From contig NZ_CP016287.1 of NCBI RefSeq assembly GCF_001679785.1, forward strand, positions 1,190,531 through 1,254,530: a stretch of 64,000 bases of DNA, read 5' to 3'. The notes below the pieces were generated by a model, which was not told the DNA's origin, ran no database searches, and saw only the letters and a program-made list of their open reading frames with translations. Below, piece by piece: positions 45,011-54,470 of this stretch (position 1 is its first letter; each line of letters starts with the position of its first letter). The DNA is from Rhizobium leguminosarum. Lineage in GTDB: Bacteria > Pseudomonadota > Alphaproteobacteria > Rhizobiales > Rhizobiaceae. Both the position numbers and the translations under genes were made by a program.

Positions 45011-45841
45011 GTGTCAAGTACAAGACGCGCCGCAGTGGAAGACACTGCGATCGGCAAATCCGTCGATTCTGTTCCGGCTCTCAGGCGCGCGGTTTCGATC
45101 CTCGATCTTGTCACCAATTCTGGCGGCGCAATGTCGGCCGCCGACATCACACGGGCGATGTCGTTGCCGAAGAGTACGGCGCACGGGCTACTTGGTGTCA
45201 TGGTAGAGCTTGGCCTGCTCGTTCGCAAACAGGATGGCACGTACCGCCTCGGCCCCCATCCTATGCGCTGGGCGCACGGCTTTCTGTCCGAGATGGACAT
45301 CGTCTCGATTTTCCGAAATTATTTCGCTTCCGATACCACATTGTCGCCTTACACGGTCACATTGACAACTCTTGACCGTGACGAGGTCGTCTATATTGAT
45401 TGCCGAAATTCCGACCAGCCCCTGGGCCATACTTTCCGGATCGGAATGCGTCTTCCTGCCACCTTTACCGCGACCGGCAAAATGCTGCTTTCCGAAATGC
45501 CGGAAGATAAGCTCGAGGCGCTGTTCAGCGCAAACTTTCCTCCGCCCATCACCTCCAGAAGCGTCAAAAATCTTGGCTTGCTAAGGCAGGAGCTGGCTGA
45601 CATCCGTACGCGCGGTTTTTCGATCGATAACGGTCAGGTTCGCGAAGGGATGATTTGCATCGGCACCGCTGTGCGAGATCATACGCGATGCGCGGTTGCC
45701 GGCATTGCCATCAGCCTTCTGGAAAGCGAAACAACTCCGGCGCTTATCGAGTCACTCGGAGAGACGATGCGCAGATCAGCCGCCATTCTTTCTGAGCAAT
45801 TGGGGCATAATAGCTCATCACGCTTCCGTGACGAAGGATAG
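45011..45841 (+). CDS. blcR: IclR-family repressor of the blc operon (AttJ/BlcR)
   Basis: A 276-aa IclR regulator. It has an N-terminal winged HTH (PALRRAVSILDLVTNSGGAM, RAMSLPKSTAHGLLGVMVEL) and a C-terminal GAF-like effector domain (GHTFRIGMRLPATFTATGKM, REGMICIGTAVRDHTRCAVA). A GTG at 45011 is chosen because GGAGG ends eight bases before it; the TTG at 45005 would be too close. It is divergent from blcA and expected to repress blcABC and possibly the ABC operon at 46419. Confidence 0.92.
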   Translation: MSSTRRAAVEDTAIGKSVDSVPALRRAVSILDLVTNSGGAMSAADITRAMSLPKSTAHGLLGVMVELGLLVRKQDGTYRLGPHPMRWAHGFLSEMDIVSIFRNYFASDTTLSPYTVTLTTLDRDEVVYIDCRNSDQPLGHTFRIGMRLPATFTATGKMLLSEMPEDKLEALFSANFPPPITSRSVKNLGLLRQELADIRTRGFSIDNGQVREGMICIGTAVRDHTRCAVAGIAISLLESETTPALIESLGETMRRSAAILSEQLGHNSSSRFRDEG

Positions 45842-46288
45842 CGTAGCATTTGGCGAGGGCGGAAATTCATTGCCGACCGAGGGAGGCCAGGTGGGGTTGG
45901 CTCCGTTTGGCAGCGCGTCTGTTCCTTGACCCCAACGCAGTCCCAGCCTCGAACCGAAGGCTGCGAAAATCTTCACCTGGGCTCACAATCAATCCGATGC
46001 ACTATCGACGTTTGAACCGTCGGATGATCGATGTCGCGGTTTCCCACTTCAGTCGAGAATAGCTTAAGCAGGCTAACGAACATCTTCTCCATGTCGACTT
46101 GCTGATGAAAGCTTTGCCAGAACCGAGCTCTTGGGGAATTCACGAGAAGCCGTCCTCATATTCAGTGATTCTTCGTGCGCCTTACGGTTCTTTTTCGCTT
46201 TCGGAACAATTTGCGCCGCGGCTTGTACTCGCTTGTTGGCTGGACAGTTGTTCCAGCATCTTGACGCTGGTTGCAATTTTTACTATAC
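45842..46288. other. Intergenic region after blcR
   Basis: About 450 bp without a convincing gene. Short frames exist on both strands but none shows a family pattern or a ribosome binding site. No IS end was recognised. Confidence 0.5.
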
Positions 46289-46292
46289 ACAG

Positions 46293-46321
46293 TATTGAAC
46301 TAAGTTCAATATACTGAACTA
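46293..46321. promoter_or_regulatory. Operator-like palindrome upstream of the ABC transporter operon
   Basis: A perfect 19-bp palindrome TATTGAACTAAGTTCAATA (46293-46311) is followed by another half-site TACTGAACTA (46312-46321). The half-site TATTGAACTA is the same as at 44980-44989 in the blcR-blcA gap. It lies about 100 bp before the start codon at 46419, as expected for an operator near the promoter. Confidence 0.6.
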
Positions 46322-46418
46322 TGTTGCGCCACCGCAGCGTGAGAGGACGCTTCGGCCTACACCGCAAGGGCATGTGTCTTTGCATCAGATCCGGCAATTG
46401 CCGTAGAGGAGGAAATCT

Positions 46419-47699
46419 ATGAAAAAGTCGTGGTCTCTGACCATTGCAGCGATCTTTCTGTCCGCCACCGCCCCCGCTGGCCTCTTGGCTCAGGAGTCAA
46501 AGCCTTTCACGATTGGTGTCGTGACGTTCCTGTCCGGCGCACCGGCCGGTCCCTTCGGCATACCCGCAAAGATTGCCGCCGAAGTCTTCGCCGAGCAGGT
46601 CAATGCCGGTGGCAAGCTCCCGGCGCCGTATGACAAGGTCGGCTTCGGCGGCCGTCCGATCGAACTCGTCGTCATCGACGAGGCCGGTGGCACCACCAAG
46701 CAGGTTTCCGAACTACGCAACCTCGTCGAACAGCAGGGCGTAGACATGATCGTAGGCTACACGTCCTCGGGCGATTGTCTTGCGGTCGCGCCTGTTGCCG
46801 AAGAACTGAAGACCATGACACTTCTCTTCGATTGCGGCACGCCGCGCATCTTCGAGGAAGCTGACTACGAATATGTATTCCGCCCCGTTGCAACCGCGAC
46901 GATGGACAACGCCGGTGCCGCACTCTACGTCAACGAGACAGTCAAGAAATTCAACTCCTACGCCGGCATCAACCAGAACTACGCCTGGGGTCAGGACGCC
47001 TGGAACGACTTTGAGGGCACACTGAAGAGCCTTCGCCCCGAAGTGACGCTGACGACCTCGCAGATGCCGAAGCTCGGTGCCGGTCAGTACAATACCGAAA
47101 TCTCCGCAATTCTCGGCAGCAAACCCGATATCATTCATTCGAGCTTCTGGGGTGGCGACCTTGAGGGTCTCGTGCTTCAGGGAGCGCCGCGCGACCTATT
47201 CAAGAACGCCACTGTCGTTCTGACGGCAGGCGAAACGGCGATTCATCGCCAGGCCAAACAAATCCCAGATGGCACCATCATCGGCGCCCGCGGTCCAAAC
47301 GGCATCTTTGCACCGGAGAACGCCTATAACGACTGGTTCAAGACGACTTACAACGCCAAGTCCGCCACGCCCCCCAGCTATCCGTCCTACCACATGGTGC
47401 AGACGCTTTTTGCGGCGAAGTTCGCTTATGAGAAGGCACAGGGCGGCGACACCGCCAAGACGCCGACTACGGAGGAGATCGCCGCTGCTCTCAAGGGTGC
47501 CACCTTCCAGGGTCCCTCGGGCGAAGTGAAGATGTCGCTGGGCAAGGGCAACCAGGCTGTGCAGGAAATGGTCTATGGCCGCACCAAGACCGTCGATGGC
47601 AAGCTGACCTTCGTCGATGTGATCCGTTACGCTCCAGAAAGGGTGAACCCACCGGAAGGCATGACCAGCCATGAGTGGATCAAGAATAAGCTGAAGTGA
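46419..47699 (+). CDS. ABC transporter substrate-binding protein, LivJ/Peripla_BP_6 type
   Basis: A 426-aa periplasmic protein with a signal peptide (KKSWSLTIAAIFLSATAPAG, cut near LLAQ). The mature part is a type I periplasmic binding fold: FTIGVVTFLSGAPAGPFGIP, VVIDEAGGTTKQVSELRNLV, DMIVGYTSSGDCLAVAPVAE. It delivers the ligand to the permeases encoded next. The ligand is unknown; the family takes branched-chain amino acids, amides, short organic acids and aromatic acids. AGGAGG precedes the ATG. The operator-like palindrome upstream links it tentatively to BlcR. Confidence 0.92.
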   Translation: MKKSWSLTIAAIFLSATAPAGLLAQESKPFTIGVVTFLSGAPAGPFGIPAKIAAEVFAEQVNAGGKLPAPYDKVGFGGRPIELVVIDEAGGTTKQVSELRNLVEQQGVDMIVGYTSSGDCLAVAPVAEELKTMTLLFDCGTPRIFEEADYEYVFRPVATATMDNAGAALYVNETVKKFNSYAGINQNYAWGQDAWNDFEGTLKSLRPEVTLTTSQMPKLGAGQYNTEISAILGSKPDIIHSSFWGGDLEGLVLQGAPRDLFKNATVVLTAGETAIHRQAKQIPDGTIIGARGPNGIFAPENAYNDWFKTTYNAKSATPPSYPSYHMVQTLFAAKFAYEKAQGGDTAKTPTTEEIAAALKGATFQGPSGEVKMSLGKGNQAVQEMVYGRTKTVDGKLTFVDVIRYAPERVNPPEGMTSHEWIKNKLK

Positions 47700-47839
47700 C
47701 TTGTTAACCGCGGCATCGCTTGCGCGGGTTCTCCCGGCGCGTTTGGCGACGCAATCCCTTTGAAGCGGTTTTCACTCGTCGCATGCCACGCTGGCACCGA
47801 AAGATGAATCCCGCCCCTCGTTTCGAAATGGTGTGTGGC

Positions 47840-48736
47840 ATGAACGCGTTTCTAGGCGCTATTATTGACGGCATTCTGTATTCCGCATGGCTCTTCATCA
47901 TCGCAGTCGGCCTGACGCTGATCTACGGCGTGATGAAGATCCTCAACATGGCCCATGGCACGTTTTATGCCATCGGCGCCTACATGTCGGTGACTCTGCT
48001 GGGTTGGTGGTTCGCCCAGGGCCTGCCGCCCGCTGGAAGCATTCCGGTCATGATTGTCGCGGCGCTGATCGCCGGTACGGTTGTCGGCCTCGTCGTCGAA
48101 CGGGGCGTCCTGCGCTTCTTCGCGGGGCGCGATCCCGTCGTGCTGCTGCTGGTTACCTACGCGCTCTTCCTCATTCTGGAAGACGTGGTGAAGCTCATCT
48201 GGGGTGTCGATCCATGGATAGCCTCCGACCCGGTGTGGGCATTTGGCAACGTCTATCTCGGCCCCCTTGTCTATCCGACCTACAACCTCATTGTCGTCGT
48301 CGTGGCGATCGTCAGTGGTGGCCTCCTGACGTGGTTTCTGCAATTCACTGCCAAGGGGAAGATGCTGCGCGCCGTCATTCATGATCCGGAAGTATCGCAG
48401 GCGATGGGCATCAATGTCAGCCGGTGGAAAGTGTCAGCCTTTGTGGTCGGCTCGATCCTCGCCGCACTCGGCGGCGCCTTCACAGCGCCAACCATCTCCG
48501 TGGCGCCGGGCATGGGCGTCGAAATGGTCGTCATGATGTTTGCAGTGGTGGTGATCGGGGGGCTTGGATCGATTCCTGGCACCATTGTCGGTGCCCTAAT
48601 CGTCGGCTTCGTCCGCTCTCTTGCGGTCCACTACTCGCCCGAAGTCGAAGTGTTCAGCATCTATGCAGCGATGGCTATCGTTCTCGCCATACGTCCGCAG
48701 GGGCTGTTTTCCGGTGTGGAGTTGCGCAAGATATGA
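47840..48736 (+). CDS. ABC transporter permease, LivH type
   Basis: A 298-aa inner-membrane permease: GILYSAWLFIIAVGLTLIYG, VMKILNMAHGTFYAIGAYMS (LivH signature), VSRWKVSAFVVGSILAALGG and a GLGSIPGTIVGALIVGF ending. Eight or so hydrophobic segments are visible. The start is uncertain: ATG 47840 matches the family start, ATG 47804 is possible, and neither has a strong ribosome binding site. It overlaps the next gene by ATGA. Confidence 0.9.
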   Translation: MNAFLGAIIDGILYSAWLFIIAVGLTLIYGVMKILNMAHGTFYAIGAYMSVTLLGWWFAQGLPPAGSIPVMIVAALIAGTVVGLVVERGVLRFFAGRDPVVLLLVTYALFLILEDVVKLIWGVDPWIASDPVWAFGNVYLGPLVYPTYNLIVVVVAIVSGGLLTWFLQFTAKGKMLRAVIHDPEVSQAMGINVSRWKVSAFVVGSILAALGGAFTAPTISVAPGMGVEMVVMMFAVVVIGGLGSIPGTIVGALIVGFVRSLAVHYSPEVEVFSIYAAMAIVLAIRPQGLFSGVELRKI

Positions 48737-49692
48737 TGAATAAAGCCCAAACCTTTGTGCCGGTCGCCGTCGGCGCGGCACTTTTCCTTATCGTCGCAGC
48801 CTGGTGGCTACCCACCTGGAACTTCGTCATCTCGATCGGCCTTGCCAAGGGGCTAGCGGTACTCGGCCTTGTACTGATGATGCGCGCCGGGCTAGTCTCG
48901 TTCGGCCAAGGACTTTACTACGCGATCGGCGGCTATTCCGTCGGCCTGATGGTCAATCTCTGGAAAATCAACGAAGCGGTTCTCTTGCTCATCGCCCCGG
49001 TCGTCATCGCCGCGGCGACTGCAGCAGTCGCCGGTCTCCTTCTGTCGCGTTACCGCGACATCTTCTTCGCGATGCTGACGCTCGCCCTGTCGATGCTTCT
49101 CTACGGTCTTCTGGTGAAGTCGGTGGAACTTGGCGGCACGGACGGCTTTAACATCCGAGGCGTGACCTTGTTCGGCCTGCCGCTGAGCGGTACTGCGCGT
49201 TTCAACGGCCTCGTTATCCTCGTCCTGATCTGTTTCACAGCGGTGATAACCGTCTGGTACTTCGGCAAGACGGCGCTCGGTCGCCTGCTGCCTGGCATCA
49301 AGGATAACGAGATTCGCGTCGAGTATCTCGGCGCGTCTGCAAGCATGACGATCTATCTCTCCTACATCCTTGCGGCAATTCTAGCCGCCGTAGGTGGCTC
49401 CATGAGCGGCATTCTCGTCGCGCATGTGGATCCGGAAATGGCCTTCTGGGCAACCTCGGGCGAATTCGTGGTGATCGCGGTCCTTGCCGGTACCGGGAAC
49501 ATCTTCACGCCATTCATCGCCGCGCTCGCACTCGAATTTATCAGGACGTTCGCCTATCAGCATGCGCCCAACACTTGGCAGCTGGTACTTGGAGTCATCA
49601 TCCTATCGATGATCCTGTTTCTGCCGACAGGCCTTGGCGGCATCCGTTTTGGTAAGCGCAAGGCAATCGTCGAGGCAGGAGAAAAACCATGA
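48733..49692 (+). CDS. ABC transporter permease, LivM type
   Basis: A 319-aa inner-membrane permease: GLVLMMRAGLVSFGQGLYYA (LivM signature), LLSRYRDIFFAMLTLALSML, GRLLPGIKDNEIRVEYLGAS (EAA-like loop) and AVLAGTGNIFTPFIAALALE. It starts inside the stop of the LivH gene (ATGA) and ends in ATGA overlap with the first ATPase, so the operon is tightly coupled. Confidence 0.92.
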   Translation: MMNKAQTFVPVAVGAALFLIVAAWWLPTWNFVISIGLAKGLAVLGLVLMMRAGLVSFGQGLYYAIGGYSVGLMVNLWKINEAVLLLIAPVVIAAATAAVAGLLLSRYRDIFFAMLTLALSMLLYGLLVKSVELGGTDGFNIRGVTLFGLPLSGTARFNGLVILVLICFTAVITVWYFGKTALGRLLPGIKDNEIRVEYLGASASMTIYLSYILAAILAAVGGSMSGILVAHVDPEMAFWATSGEFVVIAVLAGTGNIFTPFIAALALEFIRTFAYQHAPNTWQLVLGVIILSMILFLPTGLGGIRFGKRKAIVEAGEKP

Positions 49693-50465
49693 AGCCGATT
49701 ATTGAAGCAAAAAGCCTCGTCAAGCGGTTCGGCGCGGTAACTGCCGCAAACGACGTGAATGTCGACATCATGTCTGGAACGATTTCGGGGCTGATCGGCA
49801 CAAACGGCGCCGGCAAGACGACGTTTATCAATATGATTACGGGCTATCTGGGCCCGGACTCCGGTTCGATCCTGCTCGAGGGCCAGGAAATCGTCGGGCT
49901 TTCACCTCGTCAGATCACTCGGCGCGGCGTTGCCCGGTCCTTTCAGATTCCGCAATTGTTCAACTCGCTGACAGCGGTTGAGAACCTCATTTTTGCCTAC
50001 AGCGCAACGGGTAGCGTTGGCGCCAAGGGCTTTTCGATTCTTTCCGATGACGAGCTCGCGACCCATGCTGACGAGACGCTCGCGGTGTTCGGACTTGGAG
50101 CGTTCCGCAACTCGATTGCCGGCACGATGCCTGAAGGCATCCGCAAGCTTCTCGACATTGCGATTGCCATGGTTGGCAAGCCGAAGGTTCTTTTCCTGGA
50201 CGAGCCGACGAGCGGCGTCGCCAGCGAAGAAAAGTTCTCGGTCATGGACCGCATTATTGACGCGACCCGTGTCGCAGGCGTCAGCGTGCTCTTCGTCGAG
50301 CACGACATGGAGATCGTTCGCCGCTACTCCGACCGCGTGCTCGCTTTCTTCGAAGGCCGGGTGCTGATTGATGGACCTCCGGAAACGGTCCTCAGTGACC
50401 GACAAGTGCGCGAACTCATCATTGGTGAAGAACATCGCGTTCCCAAGGAGGACAACTATGCTTGA
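49689..50465 (+). CDS. ABC transporter ATP-binding protein, LivG type
   Basis: A 258-aa ATPase: Walker A GTNGAGKTT (about 37-45), Q-loop FQIPQLFNSL, Walker B VLFLDEPTSG and H-loop FVEHDME. The signature region reads MPEGIRKLLDIAIAM instead of LSGGQ, which is tolerated in some members but worth noting. It energises import by the LivH/LivM pair. It overlaps the second ATPase by eight bases. Confidence 0.92.
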   Translation: MKPIIEAKSLVKRFGAVTAANDVNVDIMSGTISGLIGTNGAGKTTFINMITGYLGPDSGSILLEGQEIVGLSPRQITRRGVARSFQIPQLFNSLTAVENLIFAYSATGSVGAKGFSILSDDELATHADETLAVFGLGAFRNSIAGTMPEGIRKLLDIAIAMVGKPKVLFLDEPTSGVASEEKFSVMDRIIDATRVAGVSVLFVEHDMEIVRRYSDRVLAFFEGRVLIDGPPETVLSDRQVRELIIGEEHRVPKEDNYA

Positions 50466-51102
50466 GGTGAAGTCAATCAACGTCTCGATCGGCGGGGTTC
50501 CTATTCTGCGTGACGTTTCCATGAAGGTCGAAGCCCGCTCGATGGTCGGAATCATCGGTCGCAATGGTGCCGGCAAGACCACGTTGATGCGTGCGATAAT
50601 GGGGCTCTTGCCACTCCGGGCAGGTTCGATCCATTATGAGAAGAAGGACATCTCCCATGAGGCGCCGCATCTGCGCGTGCACCACCAGATGGGCTTCGCG
50701 CCGGAAGACCGGCGCCTTATTCCCGAACTGACTGTTGAGGAAAACCTGCTTATTCCGGCGTGGGCAGCTGGCGTCACAGATGCGCAGAAGCGGCTCGACG
50801 ATGTCTATGCGCTCATTCCCGAGGCAGCGGACTTCCGCCATCGCCGCGCCCTGCAGCTTTCAGGCGGCCAGCAGAAACTCGTGGCCATCGGTCGTGCACG
50901 CATGACGGGCACCCAGCTGTTGATGCTGGACGAGCCCTTCGAAGGCGTCGCCCCCGCGCTTTCCAAGCGCATTTCCGAGGTCGTCGCATCCCTGCGGCCG
51001 CTTGGTCTTTCCATCCTTCTTTCCGGCGCCGATCTTCGGCACGCCGGTAGAGGACTCGATGTGGTTTATCGCATGGACCGTGGCCAGATCACTTCTATTT
51101 GA
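50458..51102 (+). CDS. ABC transporter ATP-binding protein, LivF type
   Basis: A 214-aa ATPase: Walker A GRNGAGKTTL, signature LSGGQQKLVAIGRA, Walker B LLMLDEPFEGVAP. The usual H-loop context is replaced by LLSGADLRHAGRG, and the protein is some 20 residues shorter than typical LivF. The ATG at 50458 has AAGGAGG upstream. It ends next to an IS30 scrap, so the 3' end may have been affected by insertion. Confidence 0.9.
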   Translation: MLEVKSINVSIGGVPILRDVSMKVEARSMVGIIGRNGAGKTTLMRAIMGLLPLRAGSIHYEKKDISHEAPHLRVHHQMGFAPEDRRLIPELTVEENLLIPAWAAGVTDAQKRLDDVYALIPEAADFRHRRALQLSGGQQKLVAIGRARMTGTQLLMLDEPFEGVAPALSKRISEVVASLRPLGLSILLSGADLRHAGRGLDVVYRMDRGQITSI

Positions 51103-51268
51103 CCGTCATTGGCAGCGCCTGTGCATCTCTGCTGCGCAGCTCACGGAAAATGGTTGAGCGATGTCGGTGCAGCTTCTCGGCGATCACGTCAACGCTGATC
51201 CCAGCCGTACGCCAGCGGGCAATCTTGCGGCGTTCATCGATATCGATCTGGGAGTAGGTGCGCTTCAT
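51095..51268 (-). pseudogene. IS30-family transposase, N-terminal HTH fragment
   Basis: From the ATG at 51268 the minus strand reads MKRTYSQIDIDERRKIARWR, TAGISVDVIAEKLHRHRSTI and FRELRS, the IS30 N-terminal HTH. It stops at 51095 within the end of the LivF gene. The catalytic core is absent. Confidence 0.75.
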
Positions 51269-51352
51269 GTCTCGTTCCTTGCAAGGATAAACCGTTGTTA
51301 TCTATTGCAAGTCGCACTTCATCCTTGAACCCACCCCGGCTACAGACATTGT

Positions 51353-53085
51353 CAAAGCTGATTAGATGCGCGACGCTGTCAGCCGGTTAGAAACGCGACA
51401 CTTGCGCTTCGGATTAGCCGCCGATCCGACCGGCTGGACCGGGTTGCAAGGGAGGAGCGGGGGCGGGTGAGGAACACCCTTCGGCTTTAGCTTTGAGACT
51501 ATGAGTGCAGGCGATCATTCCGCGGCCTCCATGCGCGCCAGCGCCTTCTGCCTTTTTGCGATGACCTCCGGATCATTCATGAAGTCCGTCCGCCGGCCAG
51601 GCTTGCGGCCACGCTTCTGATAACCATTGCCCTGGCTGCCATCGGGAATACCGAACATATGATCCGTCTGGCCGGTGCGGCGAGGGCCGCTCTTACTGCG
51701 CTGCTGTTCCCGCCCAGCCTGCAGCTCGGCGACGACGGAAAGCATGTCGTCGAGACGCTTGTTCTCGACAACCTCTGCCCGGTGGACCGACCGCAATGTA
51801 TCGAAGGTTCTGTAGGGCAGGGTGAAGCTCTCGTGCATGATCTCGAGGCGGCCGTCCGGGTAGTCGCAGACAACGACCTTCTTTCCCGCCAGCCCTCTGG
51901 CCCGCTCCGTCGGATCGAGAATGAACAAGACCTTGTCGTAACGGAGCGTCAGGGACTGCGACAGTGTGCGGACTTCCTTGCGGCACATGGCGCCATCGAG
52001 ATTCTCATGCGCGGCAAGCGGCCGGTGCATGTCCTTCGGATTGCGTGGCGGTTTGCCAAAACGGGAATTGAAATCCGCAATGAATTCTGATGCATAGCCG
52101 TTGGCCGCCTCGATCGTATCGATGCCGCGAAGCCGCATCTCCTTGACCAGCCGGTCCTGCAGCGTCTGGTTGGCGCGTTCCACACGGCCCTTTGCCTGCG
52201 GAGTATTGGCGCAGATGATGTCGATGTTCAGCTCATAAAGCGCACGACCAAACTGCGTCAGGCCGCTCGTGCGGTCTTTCTCCGACGCATGGGTCGAACG
52301 AAAGACACCATGCTTGTCGCTGTAGAAGGCCAGAGGTTTACCCCATTGCTGCAGATAAGCCTTTGTCGCATGCAGGTAGTCGAACGTGTTCTCTGACCCA
52401 GCGAACCGCAGATGCAGCAACTTGCCGGTGGCGTCATCGATATAGACAAGCAGGGCGCATTTGGGACCACGGTTCTCAAACCACCAGTGATGCGATCCAT
52501 CGATCTGCACGAGTTCGCCGAAACAGTCGCGCCGGCCGCGCGGCTGGAAAACCCGCTGCTTACGCTCACGCCGCGAGATCCAGATGCCGGCCTCGGTCAT
52601 CCATTGCCGCAGCGTCTCCTTGGCGACCGAGATCTGATGCAGTTCCATCAGCTTCTCGCGCGCCAGCGTCGGACCGAAATCCAGATAGCGCTCCCGGATC
52701 AGATCCAGCGCCGCATTGCGAAACTCCTCGCTGTGGCGCCGGTTGCTCGGCTGTGATCGCTTCTTGGAAACAAGGCCGGCTGGACCATTCCGGTCATAAG
52801 CCTGCAGCAGCCGATGGACCTGACTTCGACTGAGGTCGAGCAGTTCGGCGGCCTGGACGACGCTCAGGCGCTCGTCACGAATCTTCTGGATAACTTCGAG
52901 GCGATGCAATTCTTTCTGCGACATGGTGATCATAAAGGACATGACGACTCCGACCGCTCATGGTCTCGACCAGGCTGAAGATCGTCATCCTTGCTCCCGA
53001 CGTTGGCATTGACCAGTGCGTAGAGAGGCGAGACTGTCGCATCTCTAACTGGCCCAACTGTCGCATTACTAAATAGCCGCTACAA
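51353..53085. mobile_element. ISNCY (IS1202-like) element with 8-bp target duplication
   Basis: A 1.73-kb element bounded by the direct repeat GACATTGT (51345-51352 and 53086-53093). The ends are imperfectly inverted, sharing several TGTCGC-type motifs spaced as tandem transposase sites (about 51370-51410 and 53030-53075). It contains one transposase. Confidence 0.75.
51515..52942 (-). CDS. ISNCY-family (IS1202 group) transposase
   Basis: A 475-aa transposase. N-terminal HTH: LSVVQAAELLDLSRSQVHRL. The rve-like DDE core shows GELVQIDGSHHWWFENRGPK, LAFYSDKHGVF and ICANTPQAKGRVERANQTLQ (catalytic Glu). The C-terminal part is basic with a long low-complexity stretch. Complete and likely active. 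Confidence 0.92.
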   Translation of the reverse strand: MSFMITMSQKELHRLEVIQKIRDERLSVVQAAELLDLSRSQVHRLLQAYDRNGPAGLVSKKRSQPSNRRHSEEFRNAALDLIRERYLDFGPTLAREKLMELHQISVAKETLRQWMTEAGIWISRRERKQRVFQPRGRRDCFGELVQIDGSHHWWFENRGPKCALLVYIDDATGKLLHLRFAGSENTFDYLHATKAYLQQWGKPLAFYSDKHGVFRSTHASEKDRTSGLTQFGRALYELNIDIICANTPQAKGRVERANQTLQDRLVKEMRLRGIDTIEAANGYASEFIADFNSRFGKPPRNPKDMHRPLAAHENLDGAMCRKEVRTLSQSLTLRYDKVLFILDPTERARGLAGKKVVVCDYPDGRLEIMHESFTLPYRTFDTLRSVHRAEVVENKRLDDMLSVVAELQAGREQQRSKSGPRRTGQTDHMFGIPDGSQGNGYQKRGRKPGRRTDFMNDPEVIAKRQKALARMEAAE

Positions 53086-53188
53086 GACATTGTGGCGTAA
53101 GATACCTTATGGAACCGAGGCTGGAGCTGGAAGTTGCTTTTTCGCTGAGACCAGTTCACTAACGTCGGGACATTCATCTAATGACATT

Positions 53189-53449
53189 TCATATACCATC
53201 GTCCAAGCCGGACAGCACATGCCGAGGAAGCCGTGTTCCTAATGCGCCCTCTGCCATGCGGCTAGCCATGCTAAATTCCTTTGTGGACATTGCGAGTGCG
53301 TGAAAGCCCCGCCTGTTATGCTCGGATGCAGTATCCGAGAACACAACATCACCGAAATTGCGTTGAGGCCCCAAATCCCATGTCTTCGCCAACTGCCCGC
53401 GTACGCTTGGGTAGAGTGCTTCGTCTACGAAGATCTTCACGTTCGGCAC
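53189..53449 (-). CDS. Small tautomerase-like protein, probably truncated
   Basis: An 86-aa frame beginning MPNVKIFVDEALYPSVRGQL. The Pro right after Met and the strand-loop pattern resemble 4-oxalocrotonate tautomerase-type proteins with catalytic Pro1. After about residue 25 the family pattern is lost, so the gene may be frameshifted or degenerated. It lies 10 bp after the hydroxyquinol dioxygenase stop, on the same strand. Confidence 0.4.
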   Translation of the reverse strand: MPNVKIFVDEALYPSVRGQLAKTWDLGPQRNFGDVVFSDTASEHNRRGFHALAMSTKEFSMASRMAEGALGTRLPRHVLSGLDDGI

Positions 53450-53459
53450 GGTGCGTCCT

Positions 53460-54299
53460 TCACGCCGGGGTCAACACGAAATCGAATGGCGACCGCCACA
53501 GCGTGTCGGCCCCGTCGAGCCGCTCGAACGGCGCGATCAGCGTCTGTTTCACGCCGAAGACCGCATCGCTTTCCAGGTAGCCGTCGTCGCCGACGAACGT
53601 GTGCGTCACCAGCTTCTGAAAGCCCGGCGCGGTGACAAGGAAATGCATGTGCGCGGGGCGGTAGGGATGGCGACCCATGTGGCCGAGCATTTTGCCCACC
53701 GGCCCGTCGTTCGGGATCGGGTAAGACGTCGGCTTGATTCCGCGAAAGGCATACGCACCGTCTTCACCGGTGATGAAGCGGCCACGGTTGTTCCATTTCG
53801 GCTGGATGCCTGGTTGCTGCACGTCATAGAAGCCATCGGCATTGTCCGACCAGACATCGACGCAGGCCCCTTCGACGGGGTTGCCGTGAAGGTCGATCAC
53901 CTTGCCTTCGAATAGACAGGGCTCGCCCTTCCCATCCAGAGAAACGTTCTCGCCCATCTCACGGATGGGGGCATTCTCGATATGAAAGGGTCCGAAGACG
54001 GTGTTCTCCGTCGCCCCTGCGGGACGGCGATTGTTGATGGCGTCGACCAACATGGAAAAGCCCAGCACGTCAGAAAGGAGGATGAATTCCTGGCGCTCGT
54101 CCGAGCAGATTTGTCCGGTCTTGGTCAGGAAATCGATGCCGATATCCCATTCCGCCTGGGTCAGGTGGATTTCCTTCGCAAAGGCGTGCAGGTGCTTGAC
54201 CAGACAGGCCATTACCTCCGCCATGCGCGGCGAGACCTCGCCACCCAGGCGGGCGTTGACCGTTTCGACCGAGCTTTCTTCTGAGAAATAGTGGATCAT
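53460..54299 (-). CDS. Hydroxyquinol 1,2-dioxygenase (intradiol)
   Basis: A 279-aa intradiol ring-cleavage dioxygenase with an N-terminal dimerisation helix region (MIHYFSEESSVETVNARLGG) and the non-haem Fe(III) ligands Y158, Y193, H217 and H219 (DGFYDVQQPG, TSYPIP, RPAHMHF). The pattern agrees with hydroxyquinol or chlorocatechol dioxygenases, and the maleylacetate reductase nearby favours hydroxyquinol, which gives maleylacetate. The ATG at 54299 has GGAGG about 10 bases upstream. Confidence 0.85.
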   Translation of the reverse strand: MIHYFSEESSVETVNARLGGEVSPRMAEVMACLVKHLHAFAKEIHLTQAEWDIGIDFLTKTGQICSDERQEFILLSDVLGFSMLVDAINNRRPAGATENTVFGPFHIENAPIREMGENVSLDGKGEPCLFEGKVIDLHGNPVEGACVDVWSDNADGFYDVQQPGIQPKWNNRGRFITGEDGAYAFRGIKPTSYPIPNDGPVGKMLGHMGRHPYRPAHMHFLVTAPGFQKLVTHTFVGDDGYLESDAVFGVKQTLIAPFERLDGADTLWRSPFDFVLTPA

Positions 54300-54470
54300 G
54301 GTTCGGTCCTCCCTAACGTTCGTCAGTAAATGCTGCGGAAGCAAGGGTTGTTAGTCGAGCCCAATGCGGTTTGTAGCCGTCCTCCGGAACCCGCAGCGGG
54401 CAAAGTGTCTGCAAGCGACGCCAAGGCTGACACGATCAAGGTGGATCGTGACGTGGGCGCCAGAGCGCCT

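Noticed and set aside
48424..48732. Long N-terminal extension of the LivM permease
   Set aside because: The extension overlaps the end of the LivH gene in another frame; the ATG at 48733 matches the family start and gives ATGA coupling.
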